Assembly (NCBI GenBank): GCA_017936265.1
Contig: JAGBFX010000014.1
Span: 92,354 to 156,353 of the forward strand
DNA: 64,000 nt
Source: Bacteroidaceae bacterium
Lineage (GTDB): Bacteria; Bacteroidota; Bacteroidia; Bacteroidales; Bacteroidaceae
Direction of reading: 5' to 3'
Shown here: positions 50,601 through 57,139 of the stretch, in pieces
How positions within the stretch are numbered: the first letter of the stretch is position 1
Layout of the letters: every line of letters starts with the position of its first letter
Notes under the pieces: generated by a model
Told to the model about the DNA's origin: nothing
Databases searched by the model: none
What the model saw: the letters and a program-made list of their open reading frames with translations, nothing else
Translations under genes and position numbers: made by a program

Positions 50601-50847
50601 CATCGGGACGTTCCTTCTTGATTATCTCCTCAACGTTGTGTATGTCGACGGGAAGGAAATACACCTTGTCGGCAATACCCTCCGAAGTCTGGATGGTAGC
50701 GACATTAGGATTGATAAGCACTGACTGTATACCCTCCTCGCGAAGCGCCTTAAGTGCCTGTGAACCTGAATAGTCAAACTCTCCTGCCTGGCCGATGCGC
50801 AGAGCACCAGAACCGAGCAATAACACCTTTTTCAGTTTTTCTTTCAT
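47626..50847 (-). CDS. carB: Carbamoyl-phosphate synthase large subunit
   Basis: Makes carbamoyl phosphate from ammonia, bicarbonate and two ATP for pyrimidine and arginine synthesis. 1,073 residues, the usual length. Start ATG at 50847 ([27 protein letters not shown]). Two homologous halves, each with an ATP-grasp module ([13 protein letters not shown] and [12 protein letters not shown] loops; [24 protein letters not shown] and [19 protein letters not shown] metal sites), and a C-terminal methylglyoxal-synthase-like regulatory domain (about 940-1073, [27 protein letters not shown]). The small subunit carA, which supplies ammonia from glutamine, is not adjacent: the preceding gene on this strand is a PurF-like enzyme. 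Confidence 0.97.
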   Translation of the reverse strand: [1073 protein letters not shown]

Positions 50848-50921
50848 GATTATATTAATGTTTGTTATTATCATATATTAGGAATCGCATCGCATTCCTG
50901 TCTACATATACATTAATTTTC

Positions 50922-50989
50922 CGTCATTTCGAACGTATGTGAGAAATCTGAATAGAGATTCCTCGTCGCTACGCTCTGTCGGAATGACA
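50922..50989. repeat. Dispersed GTCATTTCGAAC...GGAATGAC intergenic repeat
   Basis: Starts CGTCATTTCGAACGTATGTG, continues GAGAAATCTG and AGATTCCTCGTCGCTACG, and ends TCGGAATGAC. The outer ends GTCATT / GGAATGAC are near-complementary. This composition is a widespread intergenic repeat class in several bacterial phyla. It occupies the gap between the PurF-like gene and carB. Confidence 0.55.
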
Positions 50990-50990
50990 A

Positions 50991-52871
50991 TTACTTATAG
51001 AGATATTTCTCGTAGTGATATACAAACGCCTCGTTTACCAGGCGGTTTCCTCCGGGTGTCGGATAGATACCGCTGAAGTACCAGTCGCCAAGATGGTTGG
51101 GGCAGGCATCGTGCAGACCGCTGAGACTCTGGAACACGAGTTCGAGCTCTGCATTCAGGTCAACCGGTTTAAGGAGGTCTGCAATCTTCCTTGAAATCTC
51201 ATCGGCTGTAAACGGACGGTAGATAGCACGTGTACAGTTTACCTGCTCCTCATCCGGTTTCTTCAGTTCCTCGAGACAAGCGCGATATGTCTCATCAATG
51301 AGCGAACGCTTGCCGCTCTCATAAAGTAGTTCGAGTGCAGCCTTGAAAGCCACAAAGTGGTCGAACTTCTCCATGTCAATACCGTAATAGTCCGGATAAC
51401 GTATCTGCGGACTTGATGAAACAACAACAATCTTCTTTGGCTCAAGACGGTCAAGAATATTGAGGATACTCTGTTTGAGCGTCGTACCGCGCACTATACT
51501 GTCATCAATGACAACAAGATTATCGACTTTCGGCTTTATTGTGCCGTAGGTTATGTCATATACGTGTGCAGCAAGGTCGTTGCGCTTGTCGCTGGTGGAG
51601 ATGAAGGTACGCATCTTAATATCCTTGTTGGCAACCTTCTCCTGACGCACCTTCTTTGTGACTATCTCATGCATCTCTTCGGGGGTGAGTTCCCTACCCG
51701 ATGAAATTTCCTTAACCTTCCACTCGTTAAGATACTCTTCCATGCCCTCTACCATACCGTAGAATGCCATCTCGGCCGTGTTTGGAATAAACGAGAAGAC
51801 TGTATTGTCAAGGTCGTAATCAATAGCCTTGAGAATCTGCTCCTTGAGATTGGCACCAAGCATCTTTCTCTCTTTGTATATATCGCCATCGTTGCCTCGG
51901 CTGAAATATATTCTCTCGAATGAACATGGCAGAAGCGCTTTTTGAGGGAGAATCTGTACACTGCGCAATTCGCCGCGCTTGTTCATTATGAGTGCCTCAC
52001 CCGGCTTCATCTCTATTACCTCATCCTGCTTCAGGTTCATTGCCGTCTGCAATGCAGCACGCTCGCTGGCAACGAGGAATATCTCTTCATTGGCATACCA
52101 GTAGGCAGTACGTACCCCCCATGGGTCACGCATGGCGAACATCTCGCCACTACCGGTAACTCCGCAGAACACATAGCCACCGTCAAGCATCGGTGTCGAG
52201 GTGCGGAGCACATTGGCGATATCCATGCGGTCCTCTATGGTATTCGTGATATCCATACCCTTGATACCCTCCGACTCGCACTCCTTGAAGATTCGCTCCA
52301 CCTCGCGGTCAAGACGGTGACCCATAAGTTCGAGCATGATATAAGTGTCGGCATGCACACGCGGATGCTGGCCATGTGACACCAATTCGTGGAACACATC
52401 ATCGACATTCGTTATGTGGAAGTTTCCGCAGAGAGCAAGGTTCTTTGCCCTCCAGTTGTTGCGGCGCAGGAACGGATGCACATACTGCATGCCGGTCTTT
52501 CCTGTTGCCGAATAGCGCAGGTGTCCCATGTAAAGTTCGCCTGCAAAACCAAAATGGCGATACGCGTAATCGGCATTATTCTTCATCTCTTTCGGATGTG
52601 AAGCAATACTCTTGTTTGCATAATCAAACACCTCGGATATCGCGCCTGAGCCTTCGGCTCTTTCACGGAACATATAATCCTCACCTGGAGAAGCCTTCAG
52701 CTTCACACAAGCGATACCAGCACCCTGCTGACCGCGGTTATACTGCTTGTTCATCAAGAGGAAGAGTTTATTCATACCATACGCCCATGTACCGTACTTC
52801 TCCTGATAGTAGTTCAAAGGTTTGCGTAGGCGAATCATCGCAACGCCACATTCATGTAATAGAGGTTCCAT
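50991..52871 (-). CDS. Amidophosphoribosyltransferase-like enzyme (long PurF form)
   Basis: 626 residues, longer than canonical PurF (about 470-510). N-terminal Ntn amidotransferase domain: cysteine 8 follows a seven-residue pro-sequence (MEPLLHE-CGVAM), then NRGQQGAGIA and GHLRYSATGKTG. The C-terminal part is a type I phosphoribosyltransferase fold with the PRPP loop VVIDDSIVRGTT and SSPQIRYPDYYGIDM, then an extra C-terminal region of about 130 residues. It may make phosphoribosylamine for purines, but Bacteroidota often carry both a short PurF and this long form, so it could be specialised; I leave the symbol blank. It is preceded by an attenuator-like leader (52902-53093). Confidence 0.85.
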   Translation of the reverse strand: MEPLLHECGVAMIRLRKPLNYYQEKYGTWAYGMNKLFLLMNKQYNRGQQGAGIACVKLKASPGEDYMFRERAEGSGAISEVFDYANKSIASHPKEMKNNADYAYRHFGFAGELYMGHLRYSATGKTGMQYVHPFLRRNNWRAKNLALCGNFHITNVDDVFHELVSHGQHPRVHADTYIMLELMGHRLDREVERIFKECESEGIKGMDITNTIEDRMDIANVLRTSTPMLDGGYVFCGVTGSGEMFAMRDPWGVRTAYWYANEEIFLVASERAALQTAMNLKQDEVIEMKPGEALIMNKRGELRSVQILPQKALLPCSFERIYFSRGNDGDIYKERKMLGANLKEQILKAIDYDLDNTVFSFIPNTAEMAFYGMVEGMEEYLNEWKVKEISSGRELTPEEMHEIVTKKVRQEKVANKDIKMRTFISTSDKRNDLAAHVYDITYGTIKPKVDNLVVIDDSIVRGTTLKQSILNILDRLEPKKIVVVSSSPQIRYPDYYGIDMEKFDHFVAFKAALELLYESGKRSLIDETYRACLEELKKPDEEQVNCTRAIYRPFTADEISRKIADLLKPVDLNAELELVFQSLSGLHDACPNHLGDWYFSGIYPTPGGNRLVNEAFVYHYEKYLYK

Positions 52872-52901
52872 AATCTTCTTAAATAATTTCCGCTAATATA
52901 C

Positions 52902-52929
52902 AAAAAAAGTCGTTCCTGACGAAACGACT
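52902..52929 (-). terminator. Terminator/attenuator 31 bases before the PurF-like gene
   Basis: AGTCGTT pairs with AACGACT around an eight-base loop, followed on the minus strand by TTTTTTTG. It is placed between the leader promoter and the PurF-like start. Confidence 0.8.
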
Positions 52930-52938
52930 ATAATAAAA

Positions 52939-53043
52939 CTATAAAAAAAGGCTCATATTCATTAAAAACAAGGGGGCAACGAGAACTGCGGGACATTTTT
53001 TGGGTTCCGCGCAAAAATTGTTCCAATACTCCCTCATTTTCAT
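52939..53043 (-). CDS. Putative 34-residue leader peptide
   Basis: ATG at 53043, 14 bases after the predicted transcription start, opens 34 codons: MKMREYWNNFCAEPKKC, then a hydrophobic end (PAVLVAPLFLMNMSLFL). Its stop (52939-52941) lies 10 bases before the terminator stem, the spacing expected of an attenuator leader. There is no run of one amino acid's codons, so which signal ribosome stalling would sense, if any, is unclear. It may instead be a small membrane peptide or a chance ORF in a small RNA. Confidence 0.4.
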   Translation of the reverse strand: MKMREYWNNFCAEPKKCPAVLVAPLFLMNMSLFL

Positions 53044-53061
53044 AATCCAAAAATTACGCCG

Positions 53062-53093
53062 CGAAGATAATAAAAAATCCCGTACACACGCAA
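53062..53093 (-). promoter_or_regulatory. Promoter of the PurF-like gene leader
   Basis: On the minus strand TTG (53093-53091), 21-base spacer, TATCTTCG (53069-53062). Transcription would start near 53057 and reach the terminator at 52902 after about 150 bases. Confidence 0.65.
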
Positions 53094-53373
53094 CAAGGAA
53101 AGAAAGAATTTCAACAAAAAATAGAAGATGACTCAAGTCATCCTCATATTTTTGTTGGGGAGGGTGAATAAAAAGCAAAGCTCAAGGCTTGTGCAGACTT
53201 CAAAACCGCAGTTTACTGAACGTAAATGAGGATTTTAAAGCCAAGCGTAACACAGAAAATTTGCACAAACGAGTTAAATGCAAAGTTTACTTTGCTATTT
53301 TACAACGAGTGCTGCCAAATTTCGGGTATCAAATTCACTTTTTAGTCACCCCAGAATCATATCTGCAAGCACT

Positions 53374-54732
53374 TTAGCCTTTGTAATTCTTGTGGAACTC
53401 AACCACAGCTTCAATTCCCTTGCGGAATATGTCAAGGTTGAAATTCTCGTTCGGAGAGTGAATTGCGTCGCTCTCAAGACCGAATCCCATGAGCACGGTC
53501 TTCACACCGAGAATCTTTTCGAAGTCGCTGATAATGGGGATGCTTCCGCCACGACGCACCGCAAGAGGCTTCTTGCCGAAAGCCTTCTCGAATCCGGCCT
53601 CGGCAGCCTTATATGCAGGCAAGGTAATGGGGCACACATAGCCCTGACCGCCATGCATTGGAGTAATCTTCACCTTTACGCAATCGGGAGCAAGTGATGA
53701 GAAGTAGTCAACAAACATCTTTGAAATCTTCTCGTGGTCCTGATGGGCCACAAGGCGGCAAGAGACCTTCGCATAGGCCTTTGAAGGAAGAACCGTCTTG
53801 CTGCCCTCACCGGTGTAGCCACCCCAGATTCCGCACACGTCGAACGACGGACGGCAACTGTTGCGTTCCAAGGTTGAATATCCCTTTTCGCCACGCAGGG
53901 CATTGACATCGATTGCAGCCTTGTATTTAGCCTCATCAAACGGAATTGACGCAAGCATATCACGCTCCTCCTTCGACAGTTCCTCTACATCATCGTAGAA
54001 ACCGGGAATGGTAATGCGTCCGTCGGCATCGGTCATCTTCGCAATCATCTCGCAAAGCACATTGATAGGATTGGCAACCGCACCGCCGAAATGACCAGAG
54101 TGAAGGTCACGGTTAGGACCGGTGACTTCAACCTCCCAATAGGCAAGACCACGCAAGCCTGTCGTAAGCGACGGAAGTTCAGCGCCGAGCATGCTTGTAT
54201 CACTGACCAGAATCACATCAGCCTTCAGCAGTTCCTTGTTCTCTTTGAGGAAAGCATTGAGGCTTGGCGAGCCAATCTCCTCCTCGCCCTCAAAGATGAA
54301 TTTCACATTATGCTTCAGAAGGCCGTTCTTAACGACATATTCGAATGCCTTTGCCTGAATCATTGCCTGTCCCTTGTCATCATCGGCACCGCGCGCCCAC
54401 ATGCGGCCATCCTTCACTACAAGTTCGAATGGATTCGTATTCCACAACTCAAGCGGCTCAACAGGCATCACGTCATAGTGCGAATATACAAGCACCGTAG
54501 GCGCAGCCGGGTCGACAAGTTTCTCGGCATACACAAGCGGATTACCGGCGGAAGGCATAACCACAGCCTTGTCCACACCTGCTTCAAGAAGCAACTCTTT
54601 CCAACGCTCGGCACAAGCCGCGATATCGGCCTTGTGTTCAGCCTTTGCACTGATACTCGGGATTCTTATCAAAGACTCCAACTCCTTGAGGAAACGCTCC
54701 TCATTCTCCTGGATATATTTCTTTACTTCCAT
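53374..54732 (-). CDS. M20-family dipeptidase/peptidase
   Basis: 452 residues from ATG 54732 (frame also open to 54792, but that crosses the promoter). Zinc-dependent peptidase with the M20 catalytic landmarks VYSHYDVMPVE (first metal ligand and catalytic Asp), ADDDKGQ (bridging Asp), FEGEEEIGSP (general base Glu and metal ligand) and a late HSPNE histidine. The lid/dimerisation domain is in the middle (about 190-340). It is closest in layout to the cytosolic carnosinase-like (CNDP/PepV-related) dipeptidases. It has its own good promoter and is divergent from the tRNA-Thr locus. Confidence 0.93.
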   Translation of the reverse strand: MEVKKYIQENEERFLKELESLIRIPSISAKAEHKADIAACAERWKELLLEAGVDKAVVMPSAGNPLVYAEKLVDPAAPTVLVYSHYDVMPVEPLELWNTNPFELVVKDGRMWARGADDDKGQAMIQAKAFEYVVKNGLLKHNVKFIFEGEEEIGSPSLNAFLKENKELLKADVILVSDTSMLGAELPSLTTGLRGLAYWEVEVTGPNRDLHSGHFGGAVANPINVLCEMIAKMTDADGRITIPGFYDDVEELSKEERDMLASIPFDEAKYKAAIDVNALRGEKGYSTLERNSCRPSFDVCGIWGGYTGEGSKTVLPSKAYAKVSCRLVAHQDHEKISKMFVDYFSSLAPDCVKVKITPMHGGQGYVCPITLPAYKAAEAGFEKAFGKKPLAVRRGGSIPIISDFEKILGVKTVLMGFGLESDAIHSPNENFNLDIFRKGIEAVVEFHKNYKG

Positions 54733-54760
54733 AATGATATTGATTACATATTGAACAACG

Positions 54761-54793
54761 CGAAGATAACCAAAATACCGTAACAGAAGCAAA
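54761..54793 (-). promoter_or_regulatory. Promoter of the M20 peptidase gene
   Basis: On the minus strand TTTG (54793-54790), 21-base spacer, TATCTTCG (54768-54761); start near 54756, 24 bases before the ATG. Confidence 0.7.
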
Positions 54794-54827
54794 CTTTATG
54801 CCATTTTTCAAAAAAGCAAGCTCTCAA

Positions 54828-54859
54828 TTTTGATATTTTCGCCATTTGCACTATCTTCG
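54828..54859 (+). promoter_or_regulatory. Promoter of the tRNA-Thr locus
   Basis: TTTTG (54828-54832), 19-base spacer, TATCTTCG (54852-54859). Start near 54864, just before the first tRNA-like unit, so all three units would be on one transcript. Confidence 0.75.
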
Positions 54860-54878
54860 CAACGGAAAACAACTTAAT

Positions 54879-54975
54879 GCCGAATTAGCTCAGTTGGTAG
54901 AGCAATGCATTCGTCCAAAGCATAAACAAGGAGTAGGTTTGGGGGATGCTGAGGCAAGGACAAGATAAACTTAAT
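54879..54975 (+). pseudogene. tRNA-Thr-like pseudo-unit 1
   Basis: Begins with the acceptor and D-arm of tRNA-Thr, GCCGAATTAGCTCAGTTGG continuing TAGAGCA, and keeps the anticodon loop start TTCGT. After this it diverges: an 18-19 base unrelated stretch, then a degenerate copy of the variable/T-arm (AGTAGGTTTGGGGGATGCTG) that can no longer pair as a T-stem or close the acceptor arm. Not expected to be a functional tRNA. Confidence 0.75.
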
Positions 54976-55072
54976 GCCGAATTAGCTCAGTTGGTAGAGC
55001 AATGCATTCGTCCAAAGCATAAACAAGGAGTAGGTTTGGGGGATGCTGAGGCAAGGACAAGATAAACTTAAT
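54976..55072 (+). pseudogene. tRNA-Thr-like pseudo-unit 2
   Basis: Identical to pseudo-unit 1 over all 97 bases. It abuts the functional tRNA-Thr at 55073. The perfect identity points to a very recent tandem duplication, or to homogenisation. Confidence 0.75.
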
Positions 55073-55145
<73 letters not shown>

Positions 55146-55149
55146 CAAG

Positions 55150-55180
55150 AAGGCTGCGTCATGACGCAGCCTGTTTTTTT
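55150..55180 (+). terminator. Terminator of the tRNA-Thr locus
   Basis: AGGCTGCGTCA / TGACGCAGCCT perfect stem followed by GTTTTTTT, six bases after the tRNA. Confidence 0.95.
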
Positions 55181-55195
55181 AGGAGAGCAAAAGCG

Positions 55196-55906
55196 ATGTC
55201 GAACAGTTACTTCAAATTCAAGCAATTTACCATAGAACAGCAAGGATGCGCCATGAAGGTCGGTACCGACGGTTGCCTGCTTGGCGGTTGGTTCGACTGC
55301 TCGCACAGCCGCAGAGTCCTTGACATCGGATGCGGTAGCGGGCTCATAGCCATAATGGCCGCACAGCGATGTAGTGCAAGAATAACAGGCATCGACATTG
55401 AAGAGAGCGCCGCAGCCCAAGCCACCGCGAACGTCAACGCGTGCCCATGGAGCGAAAGGATAGAGATAATAAACACCGACATACTGCAGTACTCGCCCCA
55501 AGAACCGTTCGATACAATAGTATGCAACCCGCCATACTTTGTCAACAGCCTCAAGTGCGAGGAGTCATCACGTACGCTCGCCCGCCACAGCGACACGCTC
55601 GGGTGCGGCAGCTTTTTCAAGAAAGCCACTACCCTGCTGACCGCAGACGGCAAGATATCGATTGTGATACCCACAGACATTGCCCAGGAGTGGAAGGACG
55701 CCGCTGCGCTCGCAGGATTTTCTCCTTCAAGGATTACCTATATAAAGACCACACCCCGCAAGGCACCCAAAAGAGTACTCATGGAATTTATCCGTGCCTA
55801 TCATTGCGACACAGAGACAAAGACCCTTGTCCTTGAAGAGGAGCAAGGCGTATACAGCAGTGACGCACAGGAAATACTGCGCGATTTCTATCTGAAGATA
55901 TTGTAA
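55196..55906 (+). CDS. trmN6: tRNA1(Val) (adenine37-N6)-methyltransferase
   Basis: 236-residue class I SAM-dependent methyltransferase of the YfiC/TrmN6 family, which methylates A37 next to the anticodon of one valine tRNA. The N-terminus FKFKQFTIEQQGCAMKVGTDGCLLG is the family signature. Motif I DIGCGSG (43-49) binds SAM, GIDIEE is motif II, and NPPY (111-114) is the amino-methyltransferase catalytic motif. It starts 16 bases after the tRNA-Thr terminator with no clear promoter box in between, so some read-through or a promoter inside the tRNA region is likely. Convergent with the lipid kinase gene, with no terminator visible in the 23-base gap. Confidence 0.9.
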   Translation: MSNSYFKFKQFTIEQQGCAMKVGTDGCLLGGWFDCSHSRRVLDIGCGSGLIAIMAAQRCSARITGIDIEESAAAQATANVNACPWSERIEIINTDILQYSPQEPFDTIVCNPPYFVNSLKCEESSRTLARHSDTLGCGSFFKKATTLLTADGKISIVIPTDIAQEWKDAAALAGFSPSRITYIKTTPRKAPKRVLMEFIRAYHCDTETKTLVLEEEQGVYSSDAQEILRDFYLKIL

Positions 55907-55929
55907 ATGTTTTTAACCAAGATATCAGA

Positions 55930-56886
55930 CTACTTCACATTACCCGCGATAACATCGAAGAACTGTCTGTACAAAGGCACTGGAGTACAAGTGCCATCCC
56001 ACCCTACAGCAGCGAGAACCTTAAGACCCGAAGGTATGACCTCAACAAGGAGCTCCGCCTCCATCATGCATGGCTCACCGTCATAATGGACAGGTCCCGC
56101 ACTCTTTCTCTTAATCTTTACCCAACGCGAAGAGAGTATTGTAACGTGGTCACTACCCACAAAATTGCTTGTAAAAAGCTGGGCTACGACTTCAGGTACC
56201 TCTATCGGCAGGAACGGCGCCATAATGGACACAGTGAGCAGGCCATCGCGCATAGAGGCATAAGGCGCAATATATGCATTGTTCCCATACTGCGCAGCGT
56301 TGCCACAGGCTATGACAAAAGCCTTGAAACTCTTTTTAAAGTGCGGAGTTTCAATCTTGTACGTCTCGGGCTTGTATGTAACCCAATCGGTCAACGTCTT
56401 CTGTATATAGCTGAACATACCCCTTCGCCCCCCCTGGGCAAAATGGTCACTCACGAGCGCATCGAATCCCACACCGCAGGCGCAGAAGAAAGGACGTCCG
56501 TTAATCTTGCCATAATCGACACGGGATATTGCCGAAGCATTTATAAAGTTTATCGCCTTGCGTACATCAATGGGCACACCCACGTGACGGGCAAAGCCAT
56601 TGCCCGAGCCACAGGGGATTACACCCAAAGCCGTATCGGTATGTACAAGAGAAGAACCCACCTCGTTGACCGTTCCGTCACCACCGACAGCAACGACAAT
56701 ATCCACGCCACGTTCGACCGCCTCCTTTGCAAGCACGCCGGCATGTCCCGCATACTGGGTGGTTTCAATAGAGAAATCAAACTTTGATTTGTCAATATAT
56801 TTCTCAACCAAGTGTGGTATATTCTTCTTTTTCTGGACACCCGATTTAGGGTTTACAAGAAACAATATGCTCTTTTTGCTATCCAA
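55930..56886 (-). CDS. Diacylglycerol/lipid kinase (YegS/DgkB-like)
   Basis: 318 residues. Phosphorylates a lipid hydroxyl using ATP at the inner membrane. DAGK catalytic domain: FLVNPKSGVQKKKN, VAVGGDGTVNEV (GGDGT, about 66-72), GVIPCGSGNGFARHVG (about 90-104). C-terminal YegS beta-sandwich ends with PSGLKVLAAV. In Bacteroidota such enzymes have been discussed as diacylglycerol or sphingolipid kinases; the substrate cannot be read from sequence. The -7 box TAACTTTG (56922-56915) lies about 29 bases upstream, without a clear -33 box. Divergent from lon. Confidence 0.9.
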   Translation of the reverse strand: MDSKKSILFLVNPKSGVQKKKNIPHLVEKYIDKSKFDFSIETTQYAGHAGVLAKEAVERGVDIVVAVGGDGTVNEVGSSLVHTDTALGVIPCGSGNGFARHVGVPIDVRKAINFINASAISRVDYGKINGRPFFCACGVGFDALVSDHFAQGGRRGMFSYIQKTLTDWVTYKPETYKIETPHFKKSFKAFVIACGNAAQYGNNAYIAPYASMRDGLLTVSIMAPFLPIEVPEVVAQLFTSNFVGSDHVTILSSRWVKIKRKSAGPVHYDGEPCMMEAELLVEVIPSGLKVLAAVGWDGTCTPVPLYRQFFDVIAGNVK

Positions 56887-57071
56887 TACAGACTACGTTT
56901 TTTGATTGACAGTGCAAAGTTAACACATTTTGGAATAAATTGAGCCATAGACACATGTTAAATAACATTTCCACCTCAAAATAGTAGCCCTGCAAGCATA
57001 AAAACGGATAATAATTAAGTTTAATTATATTATAACATAAACAAAAGTTTCCGAAACTCAACAAAAAGAAG

Positions 57072-57109
57072 TACATTTGCAGTTTGTAAACAAGCAGTCG
57101 GCCGACTGC
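57072..57109 (+). promoter_or_regulatory. -7 box and leader palindrome of lon
   Basis: TACATTTG (57072-57079) is a -7 box; the leader then contains the perfect 16-base palindrome GCAGTCGGCCGACTGC (57094-57109), 10-15 bases after the expected start of transcription and 30 bases before the ATG at 57140. It could be a repressor site or a stable 5' hairpin. Confidence 0.55.
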
Positions 57110-57139
57110 AACAGATAAACAAAAAAAGATATTTCATAT

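Larger units (their letters stand above)
52872..53373. other. Intergenic region with leader transcript and inverted repeats
   Basis: About 500 bases between the PurF-like gene and the M20 dipeptidase. On the minus strand it has a strong promoter (53062-53093), a 34-codon ORF (52939-53043) and a terminator (52902-52929). To the right, short inverted repeats occur (GATGACTcaaGTCATC near 53127-53142; GCAAAGT-TT-ACTTTGC near 53280-53295; TTTACTGAACGTAAA near 53211-53226). That right part resembles a mosaic of noncoding repeats; no gene seen. Confidence 0.55.

Noticed and set aside
54879-55072. Two extra functional tRNA-Thr genes
   Set aside because: The 5' halves match, but the T-arm and the 3' acceptor strand are missing or scrambled, so no cloverleaf closes.
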